The translations under genes were made by a program, and so were the position numbers. Below the pieces are notes generated by a model, which was given only the letters and a program-made list of their open reading frames with translations, searched no databases and had not been told where the DNA came from. From a virus: 44,256 nucleotides of DNA. Below, piece after piece: positions 8,155 to 14,673 of this stretch (position 1 is its first letter; each line of letters opens with the position of its first letter). The DNA is taken from positions 1-44,256 of the IMG/VR virus record IMGVR_UViG_3300010938_000067. One strand, written 5' to 3'.

Positions 8155-9057
8155 TCACTTCCTCTTCTTAGAGCCGACCGCCTTTACCTTGGTGGCCGAC
8201 ACCTTCTTAGTCTTCGGAGTGAGCGAGTCGAGGAACCCCTTGATGTCAACGAGCGGGGCAGGGAATCCCTCTGCGGGGGCCTCGATGGGCCTCGCGGTGA
8301 TGACCTTCTCCTTCGTATCGAGCAGCGCTGCCACCTTCTCATACTGTTCCTGACCAGACGGAGCCTCCATGATGGAGCGCTCCTTCGCCTTGAAGAACTT
8401 CGAGATTGCGACAATCTCTCGCTTGTCGTATCCCTCGCCGGGGTCATACATAAGAGGGATGGGCTCCCTGATTTCCTCCTGATAGCGGATGGTGATGAGG
8501 TTCCCACTCGGGAACAAAATCCCCATCCTGATGCCGCCCGAAAGCGGCACGGAAACGTAGAGCCCCTGGTTGTTCTTATCGAGCGCGTCGAAGAGTAGCC
8601 GAAGCTGCCGCTCGACGGAGGGCAGCGTCTCGCGCTTCTTACTCCCGGTCTTGAATCCCCTCACGAGGTAGTGATCAACCGGCGAGATAACCCCTGAGTC
8701 GATTAGCCTCGGGATATCGTCGAGAGGGATGGGGTGGATGATCTCGATAGCGACACTATCTCCGCCGAGGGCCTCCTCGACCTCCTCCCGAGAGACGAGC
8801 ACGAAGGCATCACCGTATTCCGCCATCTTCGTAACTTCTGTCTTCGGAACGGTGATATCGCAAACAGGGCAATAGTAGTTGTACCTCACCCTGGTTGAAC
8901 AGTCGGTGTGGTAAAGATGGAACTCAACACCGCCAGCTCGGATGTCAGAAGACATCCTGTAGAGGAAGACGGGGATTGAGATATGGCCGTCTTCAGTGTT
9001 GTAGTCTAGCGTGCCCTTGAACAGAGCAGACCTGGGCTGAGCCCGCATCGCACACAT
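8155..9057 (-). CDS. ku: Ku-like DNA end-binding protein
   Basis: 300 residues. It has the order of segments seen in prokaryotic Ku: ISIPVFLYR near the start, FHLYHTDCSTRVRYNYYCPVCD, then VPKTEV, EYGDAFVLVSREEVE, an IEIIHPIPLDDIPRL stretch, a central VSVPLSGGIRMGILFPSG and ITIRYQEEIREP, matching the beta-barrel core that rings DNA. A Lys-rich C-terminal tail ends KKRK. Bacterial Ku binds double-strand ends and recruits LigD for end joining. The ATG at 9057 is chosen because AGGAGG lies five bases upstream. No LigD is in the window, so a host ligase would be needed. Family call is by motif order. Confidence 0.8.
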   Translation of the reverse strand: MCAMRAQPRSALFKGTLDYNTEDGHISIPVFLYRMSSDIRAGGVEFHLYHTDCSTRVRYNYYCPVCDITVPKTEVTKMAEYGDAFVLVSREEVEEALGGDSVAIEIIHPIPLDDIPRLIDSGVISPVDHYLVRGFKTGSKKRETLPSVERQLRLLFDALDKNNQGLYVSVPLSGGIRMGILFPSGNLITIRYQEEIREPIPLMYDPGEGYDKREIVAISKFFKAKERSIMEAPSGQEQYEKVAALLDTKEKVITARPIEAPAEGFPAPLVDIKGFLDSLTPKTKKVSATKVKAVGSKKRK

Positions 9058-9134
9058 CGTTTCCTCCTTTCCCCACGCAAATCGTTTTACGGCATCACCA
9101 TCATGATAGACACGGTGCAACCATATGTCATATC

Positions 9135-9302
9135 TTATTTCGAGGACTTATCGATTCCATCAATGCCTTCATGAAGGCACAGCTGACAAATCCCTGCATA
9201 AACGTAGTTCGGCCCCCACGGTGCGGGACCAAACTTCCTGAAACAGGCGCCGCAGATAAGACATTCAGTTATACGTTCAGTCCACTGAACAGATTTGGTC
9301 AT
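9135..9302 (-). CDS. Small zinc-ribbon protein, 55 aa
   Basis: ATG at 9302 overlaps the methylase stop as ATGA. The product has CLICGACF and, 24 or so residues later, CQLCLHEG: two CxxC knuckles of a zinc ribbon. Such proteins usually bind nucleic acid or protein partners. It is coupled to the DNA methyltransferase directly upstream. Confidence 0.75.
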   Translation of the reverse strand: MTKSVQWTERITECLICGACFRKFGPAPWGPNYVYAGICQLCLHEGIDGIDKSSK

Positions 9303-10231
9303 TGGCCCCTGCTCCAACCTCGAGTCTTCCCATACCGAGTCACCGACTTCCTGCTGGTGCCGAGTCGCTCTGCATCGATAGCAATCTTATCGAAACTCGC
9401 GACCAACTGCTGAGGTCGTACTGCGAGAGGCTCCTGGATGCGATCCCTCGCGTAGCATACGTACTTTTCCACGATGTCGTAACCGACGTAATGCCGGCTG
9501 AGATGCCGCGCTACCTTGAGTGTCTGCCCTGACCCGCAGAACGGGTCCAGCACCAGGTCTCCTGGGTATGAGTATAGCTGGATCAAACGCCAGGGGATTT
9601 CCTCAGGGAAGGGGCAGGGGTGATTGAGATGGCCCGGTGGCACGGGCGCGATGTGCCACACGTTGTGCGCGATTTCGTTCGTGAAAAGCCGCCCCGTCGG
9701 GACGACTGCCTCTGCCTTATCTGCGCTAGCTCGCGTCTCGTAGATCTGAGGTCCGGGCTTTCGGAAAACCAGGATGTACTCGGTCATGATATTGGGGTAG
9801 AAATACCCAGGGTAGGGCTTCTGGAGGAAGACACCCGCGCGCTTGACGCCCCCCGTCACCTTATGCCAGATGATGTCTTGACGGAACTCCCAGCCCTTGC
9901 GCCAAAGAACAGACGTGATATCGAAAGGAACTGGGTAGTAGGTCCCCTCCAAGAGGATGGTTCCGACCACGACCGCATAGAAGCCACCTGGTTTTGTGAC
10001 CCGAAGCACTTCGTCAGAGATGCGCGAGAACCACTCGAGATATTCATCGTACTGGCTGAAACCGGCGGAGTAACCACGCGTCCTGTAGTAGCTGGTCGGA
10101 TTCGACGCATGCACGTCATAATCGACCGCGTTCCAGTAGGGTGGAGAGGTGACCGTAAGGGCAACTGCGCCGTCTGGGATCTCCGCCATAGACTCGCTGG
10201 ACTTACAGAATACATTGTCGATATAGAGCAC
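9299..10231 (-). CDS. DNA methyltransferase, N4/N6 amino type
   Basis: 310 residues with the catalytic motif TSPPYW at 28-33 near the N-terminus and the SAM-binding motif DPFCGSGQT at 229-237 near the C-terminus, the beta-class order. The SPPY form is more common in N4-cytosine methylases, while N6-adenine enzymes of this class often carry DPPY, so N4-cytosine is favoured but not proven. It would methylate phage DNA, probably against host restriction; no partner nuclease is nearby. GTG start at 10231 has GGGAGG ten bases upstream. Two dyads lie upstream (10252-10298). Confidence 0.9.
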   Translation of the reverse strand: MLYIDNVFCKSSESMAEIPDGAVALTVTSPPYWNAVDYDVHASNPTSYYRTRGYSAGFSQYDEYLEWFSRISDEVLRVTKPGGFYAVVVGTILLEGTYYPVPFDITSVLWRKGWEFRQDIIWHKVTGGVKRAGVFLQKPYPGYFYPNIMTEYILVFRKPGPQIYETRASADKAEAVVPTGRLFTNEIAHNVWHIAPVPPGHLNHPCPFPEEIPWRLIQLYSYPGDLVLDPFCGSGQTLKVARHLSRHYVGYDIVEKYVCYARDRIQEPLAVRPQQLVASFDKIAIDAERLGTSRKSVTRYGKTRGWSRGQ

Positions 10232-10251
10232 CTGTTAATTGCCTCCCTAGT

Positions 10252-10298
10252 TGTTTGTAAATTCTTACAATCCTTGCTTCCCAAATCCGATGCAAGGA
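10252..10298 (-). promoter_or_regulatory. Two inverted repeats upstream of the methyltransferase
   Basis: A perfect 6-4-6 inverted repeat ttgtaaattcttacaa (10252-10267) lies about 20 bases upstream of the methylase start. A second pair, tccttgc (10271-10277) and gcaagga (10292-10298), is next to it. They sit in a 146-bp gap between genes, where a promoter and operator would be expected; a clear -35/-10 pair was not found. Confidence 0.4.
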
Positions 10299-10377
10299 GA
10301 ACCTTGCGTATCGCTTAACGCCAATCTTCGGGTTGACCGAGTAAAACGCACCGTATGCTTCTTGCCCAGATTACCCA

Positions 10378-10596
10378 TCAGTAACCCAATCCTGGCCGTC
10401 TATCTTCTAGAAGAGTTATGGTTACACTGCAACGATGTTCGTTCTGCCAATCTTCAACATCTTCTGGACAATCGAATGGGCCACTCATCTCATAACACCA
10501 ATTACACTCACCTTGCCACATCGGGCCATAGAGGACGAACCGATTGTCTTTATGCCACTCCTGATTCATCTGGAATTCATCTACTCGCACAGTCAT
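10378..10596 (-). CDS. Hypothetical Cys/His-containing protein, 72 aa
   Basis: MTVRVDEFQMNQEWHKDNRF is followed by GECNWCYEMSGPFDCPE and EHRCS. The CNWC pair plus later Cys and His could bind one zinc ion. It closely follows the DUF6011-like gene. Family not recognised. Confidence 0.65.
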   Translation of the reverse strand: MTVRVDEFQMNQEWHKDNRFVLYGPMWQGECNWCYEMSGPFDCPEDVEDWQNEHRCSVTITLLEDRRPGLGY

Positions 10597-10602
10597 ATGT
10601 TA

Positions 10603-11145
10603 TCAACTCCCAATCTTCCCCAAGGACCACATAACCCGTTTGGCGCATTGCGGGCCGATACCATCTTTCACGCTCTGCTCGTCGCTCAGAGTGGCACCAC
10701 ATACGCAACAGGTACCATATAGGATACCCCACTCCTTTGCTTCCTCCAATGACATCTTATATTCTGGCTTCAGTTGAAGAACTGCCCCCCTTTCATACCG
10801 GAAGCGCGCCTTATTACCGTCATAATTCAAGATGAGTCGTTTCGCGTAAACCTTATCCTTCTTGCGGTTCTTCTGAACCTTGAATACACTTCCATCGGGC
10901 ATCCTATAGATGCCCTCGTCTATGTCGGCGTACTCGCCTCTTTCATTGCCTTCTTTTTGAGCCTGCCACTGTTTTTCAAGATTGATGCACTTCTCAGCGG
11001 CTCTAAGTTGCCGACGGGTTAGTTTGAACCCGTGCTCGACATGCCACTTAAGATCTTTCAGGAATTGGAATTCGCCATCATATCCCATCAAGAAGCCAAG
11101 GATTTCAGCCTGCGAAAGATGGGGAGCTTCATCCATTCTTCTCAT
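10603..11145 (-). CDS. Phage protein with C-terminal DUF6011-like zinc motif
   Basis: 180 residues. The N-terminal half is helical (LSQAEILGFLMGYDGEFQFL). The C-terminal part has CCVCGATLSD followed by GIGPQCAKR, the pattern of the DUF6011 zinc-binding domain found in many actinobacteriophage proteins. The middle stretch GIYRMPDGSVFKVQ is also typical. The molecular role is unknown. The start overlaps the upstream gene; ATG at 11145 or the in-frame ATG at 11136 are both possible. Confidence 0.7.
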   Translation of the reverse strand: MRRMDEAPHLSQAEILGFLMGYDGEFQFLKDLKWHVEHGFKLTRRQLRAAEKCINLEKQWQAQKEGNERGEYADIDEGIYRMPDGSVFKVQKNRKKDKVYAKRLILNYDGNKARFRYERGAVLQLKPEYKMSLEEAKEWGILYGTCCVCGATLSDEQSVKDGIGPQCAKRVMWSLGKIGS

Positions 11146-11521
11146 CGACCGGGTAGTACCTCGAAGAAGTCCTTGACCCCTCGATACGGATCAGTCCCAT
11201 ATCCCGCAAGCGCTTCCCTGCGGCGGAGATAGCCGCGCCGGTAGTCCCGGTAAGCTCGGCGTACTCGCGAGGGTGCAGACCGGGATTGGCCTTGATGAGG
11301 TTCATGAGCTGCTCGCGTCGCCACGCCCTGTCCTTACCCTTGCCGTTCCCGGTAACGACCTGCTCGGCCTCTGATTCGATACGGAGCCGCTGGATATGCT
11401 TCTGACAACGAACGATAGTGAAGGGCTCGATGTCCGGTGAAGCTACCGCGACAACCCTCAGGACGATACCATCGTTAGGGCAAAGATCGCAGAGCGGGAT
11501 CTCGATAGTGCGCGTCCTCAT
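11129..11521 (-). CDS. Winged-helix DNA-binding protein with N-terminal Cys motif
   Basis: 130 residues. The N-terminus MRTRTIEIPLCDLC has a CxxC with further Cys/His (RCQKH). The C-terminal half, RREQLMNLIKANPGLHPREYAELTGTTGAAISAAGKRLRDMGLI, is a typical winged helix-turn-helix with a following wing (RIEGSRTSSRYYP). It is a likely transcriptional regulator. The start overlaps the upstream stop with GGAGGTGAT as ribosome site. Confidence 0.75.
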   Translation of the reverse strand: MRTRTIEIPLCDLCPNDGIVLRVVAVASPDIEPFTIVRCQKHIQRLRIESEAEQVVTGNGKGKDRAWRREQLMNLIKANPGLHPREYAELTGTTGAAISAAGKRLRDMGLIRIEGSRTSSRYYPVDEKNG

Positions 11522-11868
11522 CGCTCATCACCTCCAGACGACAACCTGTTTGCCTCAGCAACCAACCTCTGAAGCAGGACAAGCCGAACGGCCTTGTTCA
11601 CGGCCAGCCTGCCGCCAAGGCTCTCGATGTCCTTAAGGCAATAGCCGGAAACATAGGAGTAGCCCCGGTTGTCGATATCCCCGTTGTTGGCGACGCTATC
11701 CTTCCTAAGGGTGTCGCAACGAAGGCACCGCCACTCAGCACGGAAGTACTTGCGCCCGCCGTCTCTCTCAACGTAGACGGAAACGGGCTCCCAAGCGTGA
11801 CCGACCATACGGCACTTCAGGTAATCGTTCGCCAGATCTGGCACCTTGCGAAGCTTGGTCTTCGCCAT
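11518..11868 (-). CDS. Zinc-finger-like phage protein, 116 aa
   Basis: The protein has CRMVGHAWEP, then WRCLRCDTLRKD, then the aromatic segment YSYVSGYC. This Cys-His...CxxC layout with a following tyrosine-rich segment recurs in small actinobacteriophage proteins of unknown function. AAAGGAG precedes the ATG. It probably binds zinc and nucleic acid. Confidence 0.72.
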   Translation of the reverse strand: MAKTKLRKVPDLANDYLKCRMVGHAWEPVSVYVERDGGRKYFRAEWRCLRCDTLRKDSVANNGDIDNRGYSYVSGYCLKDIESLGGRLAVNKAVRLVLLQRLVAEANRLSSGGDER

Positions 11869-11942
11869 CTCACCGCTCCTTTCCTCTCAACCTTTGCCAA
11901 CAGGATACACCACGCGACAGAGCCTGTCTACCACCGATAACC

Positions 11943-12140
11943 CTACTCGACATCAACCCATCTCATGCACGTAGCGACAAGATGATCATAGTCGCCAGAG
12001 GTTGCCTCATCGATGAACTGTTCAATCACCTCCTCCGGGATGCCAACCCTACGCATCTCGCGCTGAACACGACTGAGGATGGAGAAGGCGTTCCCATCCT
12101 CTCCAGACAGCTGAACACGAACCTCAGGGAACTTAATCAT
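11943..12140 (-). CDS. Small conserved phage protein, 65 aa
   Basis: Starts MIKFPEVRVQLSGEDGNAFSILSRVQREMRRVGIPEEV, an opening I associate with widespread phage/plasmid hypothetical proteins. It is an alpha/beta miniprotein with the acidic helix EEVIEQFIDEATSG. Strong GAGGAAG/AGGAAG ribosome site. Function unknown. Confidence 0.75.
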   Translation of the reverse strand: MIKFPEVRVQLSGEDGNAFSILSRVQREMRRVGIPEEVIEQFIDEATSGDYDHLVATCMRWVDVE

Positions 12141-12143
12141 TCT

Positions 12144-12347
12144 CTACTTCCTCTTCTTCCTCACCAACAGATGACTTACCTCCCCCATGTTCTCGACTAA
12201 AGATTTACATTTCTTCGAGCAGTAGTCCTTCTTATGCGGGTATTCGATGAAATAGGTTCCACACCAACGGCAAGATACGATGGTGTTCTCCGGGTATTTC
12301 AGGGCCCGCCCGGACTTCGTTCTCCTGTAAAGCCTCCTAGGGTACAT
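12144..12347 (-). CDS. Small zinc-finger protein, 67 aa
   Basis: Strongly basic. CRWCGTYFIEYPHKKDYCSKKCK forms a C2-C2 zinc knuckle of the type found in many phage regulators. The basic C-terminus ends VRKKRK, consistent with nucleic-acid binding. The start codon ATG at 12347 lacks a close ribosome site; it follows the upstream stop by nine bases. Confidence 0.75.
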   Translation of the reverse strand: MYPRRLYRRTKSGRALKYPENTIVSCRWCGTYFIEYPHKKDYCSKKCKSLVENMGEVSHLLVRKKRK

Positions 12348-12356
12348 ATCTCATTA

Positions 12357-12881
12357 TCAGCCCTTAACCTTCATCCTATAGTACCCATGCATACGAAGAG
12401 CACGAACTATCGTCTGGTAAGATACACCGAACTTCTGCGCGATTTTATGAAGCGGCTCGTCGGAGTTCTGCTTGGCATAGAGGTACATCTCCTCGTACCG
12501 CTTCCTAGTCTTCTCTTTTCTCCCCGCCCATCCAGGAGCGAAGATGCCGTTCTCATGTAGGATCTTGATGACGAAACTTGTCGTCGCTCCTGTATCTTCG
12601 GCAATCTTCCTTATCGAAGCGCCCTGCTTGCCCATCTCGATAATCTTATCCTTATAGGGTAGCTGCTTCCGATAAGACTTCGACGGGATATATTTCTTCC
12701 CTGTATATCCATACTTACTGATGATCTGCTGGATACGCTGACGACTAACACCATACTTCTTTGCGATATCACCCATAGACGTGTACGCATCAGAGAAGTA
12801 CTCATCGATGATAGCCTTATGCTGCTCCGGAATCCCCCTTGGAGGATTCTTGACGATCAAGTTGCTGAACTTCTCGGTCAT
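12357..12881 (-). CDS. Protein with three helix-turn-helix repeats
   Basis: 174 residues starting MTEKFSNLIVKN at the ATG 12881. Three homeodomain/sigma-4-like HTH units are visible: MGDIAKKYGVSRQRIQQIIS (about 37-56), IRKIAEDTGATTSFVIKIL (about 90-108) and HKIAQKFGVSYQTIVRALR (about 145-163), each followed by a YGY, ENG or HGY turn. It should bind DNA at extended or repeated sites. It is downstream of the promoter near 13290. It could be a regulator of phage transcription or a replication initiator; sequence alone does not decide. Confidence 0.75.
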   Translation of the reverse strand: MTEKFSNLIVKNPPRGIPEQHKAIIDEYFSDAYTSMGDIAKKYGVSRQRIQQIISKYGYTGKKYIPSKSYRKQLPYKDKIIEMGKQGASIRKIAEDTGATTSFVIKILHENGIFAPGWAGRKEKTRKRYEEMYLYAKQNSDEPLHKIAQKFGVSYQTIVRALRMHGYYRMKVKG

Positions 12882-12892
12882 AATCACGCCCC

Positions 12893-13252
12893 TTAAATCT
12901 CCGAAAACTTCTTCCATTCGAACTCCGAAACCTTCTTGCGGCGACCACGAGGAGGAGCATCCCCTACATGATGTCCCCTGAAGTACAGGCCAGGGGTATA
13001 TTTGCCGGCGTTGTCGGGATGCACGTAGAACGATTCAACCTCTCTACCGGCAATCCTCGCCGCGTAACCGATCTTCCCCATCCAGGCAGATTTCTTCTCA
13101 GGTGCGACTTCTGGCACGCAGTACCATGACCCACTATCTGCAGAATCGACGAGGATCTTCACGAGCCGCTCCACCTGAGCGGATCTACGCCGCCTGGTCT
13201 TCCGGTCCGGCAGATGCTCCGGGTCGATAGGGATGATGTCTTGCTCTGGCAC
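12893..13252 (-). CDS. Hypothetical basic protein, about 119 aa
   Basis: GTG at 13252 follows AAAGGAGG, so it is preferred; the ATG at 13267 in the same frame would add five residues. The N-terminal part is basic (RKTRRRRSAQVERLVK) and the middle reads GSWYCVPEVAPEKKSAWMGKIGYAARIAGREVESFYV, a beta-rich pattern. An extended -10 promoter lies just upstream (13287-13295), making this the first gene of a transcript. Function unknown. Confidence 0.65.
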   Translation of the reverse strand: MPEQDIIPIDPEHLPDRKTRRRRSAQVERLVKILVDSADSGSWYCVPEVAPEKKSAWMGKIGYAARIAGREVESFYVHPDNAGKYTPGLYFRGHHVGDAPPRGRRKKVSEFEWKKFSEI

Positions 13253-13286
13253 CTCTCCTCCTTTCATGGCATCCAGCACACCACCC

Positions 13287-13295
13287 ATCATAGCA
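13287..13295 (-). promoter_or_regulatory. Extended -10 promoter, leftward
   Basis: The minus strand reads TGCTATGAT (TGN plus a TATGAT -10), predicting a start near 13280, just before the gene ending at 12893. No good -35 was found at 16-18 bases, as is allowed for extended -10 promoters. It lies directly downstream of the terminator at 13331-13379, as expected for the start of a new transcript. Confidence 0.5.
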
Positions 13296-13330
13296 AGCAA
13301 TCAAGACCATTTGGCGCACTTGATCTCGTT

Positions 13331-13379
13331 ATTAAAATCGGCGGCGAGGCTACCCCATATAAAGAGGTATGCCTCGCCG
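13331..13379 (-). terminator. Rho-independent terminator, leftward
   Basis: Stem cggcgaggc (13342-13350) pairs with gcctcgccg (13371-13379), extended by tacc/ggta (13351-13354, 13366-13369) with one bulged base. On the minus strand the stem is followed within four bases by TTTT (13334-13337). It is placed just after the stop of the gene at 13404-13631 and upstream of a new promoter. Confidence 0.75.
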
Positions 13380-13403
13380 TAACCGATCTGGCGCTATCGA
13401 TGG

Positions 13404-13631
13404 CTATAGAGCGACCGCCGTCTCCCCGGTGAGGGCAACGTCATGGACGGGGCACTTAGCGGTATCAACCTGAGCGCCGGAAGAGTCGTAACCGAGTCGT
13501 ACCGCAGCGAGAACCTTGTGAGAGTCGACCGGGCACACGTACTTGTAGACGACAGCGGTATCGGCACCAAGTGGTTTCCACCACAGGACATCGCCGGCCT
13601 CCTGGGCGTTGAATGCGACTATGTTAGCCAT
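13404..13631 (-). CDS. Small Cys/His protein, 75 aa
   Basis: MANIVAFNAQEAGDVLWWKPLG leads into YVCPVDSH and AKCPVHD, two CPxxxH-like knuckles that could hold one zinc. It is second in a two-gene unit: its start overlaps the stop of the 57-aa zinc-finger gene by 13 bases, and a terminator follows. A GGGGGAGGTGA ribosome site precedes the ATG. Function unknown. Confidence 0.7.
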   Translation of the reverse strand: MANIVAFNAQEAGDVLWWKPLGADTAVVYKYVCPVDSHKVLAAVRLGYDSSGAQVDTAKCPVHDVALTGETAVAL

Positions 13632-13792
13632 TCTATGTCTTCACCTCCCCCTTTCTTTTTCCAATATCGTTCCCTTGCAAGCTTCTTAGCGCATGAACGA
13701 CATGGTTGATGAACGGCCTTCCTATCTTTACGGCGGTAGAAGTAAGCATTGAACTTGACTTCTCCGCACATGTAGCATCTCGTTCTGGCCAT
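13619..13792 (-). CDS. Zinc-finger miniprotein, 57 aa
   Basis: MARTRCYMCGEVKFNAYFYRRKDRK followed by CRSCAKKLARERYWKKK: two CxxC pairs 22 residues apart and a basic helix, as in treble-clef or HNH-like zinc proteins, but without visible HNH catalytic residues. The ATG at 13792 lies only about five bases after the predicted transcription start, so the mRNA is nearly leaderless and no Shine-Dalgarno is visible. It is first gene of the cassette 13342-13833. Confidence 0.72.
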   Translation of the reverse strand: MARTRCYMCGEVKFNAYFYRRKDRKAVHQPCRSCAKKLARERYWKKKGGGEDIEWLT

Positions 13793-13803
13793 ACCATCAA
13801 GAG

Positions 13804-13833
13804 ATATTATCTATGACAAAGATTTTTTGTCAA
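13804..13833 (-). promoter_or_regulatory. Strong sigma-70-type promoter, leftward
   Basis: The minus strand carries a perfect -35 TTGACA (13828-13833), an 18-bp spacer, and a -10 TAATAT (13804-13809). The predicted start is near 13797, five bases from the ATG at 13792. This is the best promoter match found in the window. Confidence 0.8.
13814..13832. promoter_or_regulatory. Operator-like dyad overlapping the promoter
   Basis: tgacaaa (13814-13820) and tttgtca (13826-13832) form a perfect 7-5-7 inverted repeat covering the -35 box and most of the spacer. This position would let a dimeric repressor block RNA polymerase. A role as a hairpin in the preceding transcript is also possible. Confidence 0.6.
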
Positions 13834-14195
13834 CTTTTCAGCCCATCAATCATCTTAGCGAAGACCAGATTGGACATAGCCTCACGAGCACGGCAGGGAA
13901 GACAACTCCCGCAATCACCACCTGATATGCAATCCTCCGAAGCCATGTCCCAGATTAGTCTGGACATGTCGACGAATGACTTCTCGAGGATATCCAGCCT
14001 ACTCAATACCTCTTGGAGTTTCTGCAGCACGCTCGAGTATTCAGAATATGAATATGTATTCTGGGGCGGGTATGTTGGAGTTGATGTGTACGGATATGTA
14101 GAGTTGTCATCAGATATGTATCTGTAATATGGGTGGTTGTAATACGTGCTCGTACTGGATGACACAGAGTACACAGGATACTCGTACATCGTCAT
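13830..14195 (-). CDS. Tyr/Ser/Thr-rich low-complexity protein with Cys cluster
   Basis: 121 residues. Residues 1-55 are extraordinarily rich in Tyr, Ser, Thr and Pro (for example YSVSSSTSTYYNHPYYRY), resembling a disordered or prion-like segment. Then follows a coiled coil (VLQKLQEVLSRLDILEKSF) and a C-terminal Cys cluster CISGGDCGSCLPCR. It overlaps the -35 box of the next promoter at its stop. Function unknown; a scaffold or condensate-forming protein is possible but speculative. Confidence 0.7.
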   Translation of the reverse strand: MTMYEYPVYSVSSSTSTYYNHPYYRYISDDNSTYPYTSTPTYPPQNTYSYSEYSSVLQKLQEVLSRLDILEKSFVDMSRLIWDMASEDCISGGDCGSCLPCRAREAMSNLVFAKMIDGLKS

Positions 14196-14428
14196 TACCC
14201 CTCCTTACCCTCATCCTTGGGATATGACTTCAGATACCCAAGATTCCCGACAGCATCATCTTTCTTCCTACTGGGTTTCTTCTCGACTTCTACCATCGGC
14301 TGCATATACCCCTTACGATCTACACAACCAGGACGTGAACACCAAGCCCCTTTATACCTGATGTACATCGTAACGGTACCACCGCACTTCGGACATATCA
14401 ATACGGTTCCTTTATTTTTCTTCGGCAT
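14195..14428 (-). CDS. Zinc-ribbon protein, 77 aa
   Basis: MPKKNKGTVLICPKCGGTVTMYIRYKGAWCSRPGC: CPKCGG and CSRPGC form a zinc ribbon. The C-terminal half is basic and probably flexible. The ATG at 14428 is chosen since several upstream Met codons lie inside the WhiB gene end and GGAG precedes it. Confidence 0.72.
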   Translation of the reverse strand: MPKKNKGTVLICPKCGGTVTMYIRYKGAWCSRPGCVDRKGYMQPMVEVEKKPSRKKDDAVGNLGYLKSYPKDEGKEG

Positions 14429-14672
14429 CTCCATCTCCATAATCAAGTTCTACTTGTACCACCTGACCGAACAAGAGCCACTTACCCCCCCAAACTCCGG
14501 TCGATTTCGTCGCTTCTCCATAACGGAAACAGATATCTCTAACCTGACACTCCATACATAAGTCGTTTACCTGATTGAACACCTCCAATGACCTGAGGTA
14601 ATCATCGAAGAAGTGATTCAGTGGTATATCTAATTCAGCGCATAATGCTTTCTCCATCCACTTCGGTGCCAA
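14412..14672 (-). CDS. whiB: WhiB-family Fe-S transcription factor
   Basis: 86 residues with the WhiB layout: Cys11 (ALCAE), then LCMECQVRDIC giving Cys39, Cys42 and Cys48, the four ligands of a 4Fe-4S cluster, then the beta-turn motif GVWGG at 59-63. WhiB proteins bind the housekeeping sigma factor region 4 and are confined to Actinobacteria and their phages. A basic C-terminal AT-hook-like tail is missing; the end is acidic instead (ELDYGDGDAEEK), so it may lack its own DNA contact. TTG start at 14672 follows the terminase stop by one base. Confidence 0.85.
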   Translation of the reverse strand: MAPKWMEKALCAELDIPLNHFFDDYLRSLEVFNQVNDLCMECQVRDICFRYGEATKSTGVWGGKWLLFGQVVQVELDYGDGDAEEK

Positions 14673-14673
14673 T

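Noticed and set aside
11880-11942. Weak hairpin and -10-like TATCCT between two small genes
   Set aside because: The stem is only five base pairs, there is no U-tract and no -35, so it cannot be supported as a control element.
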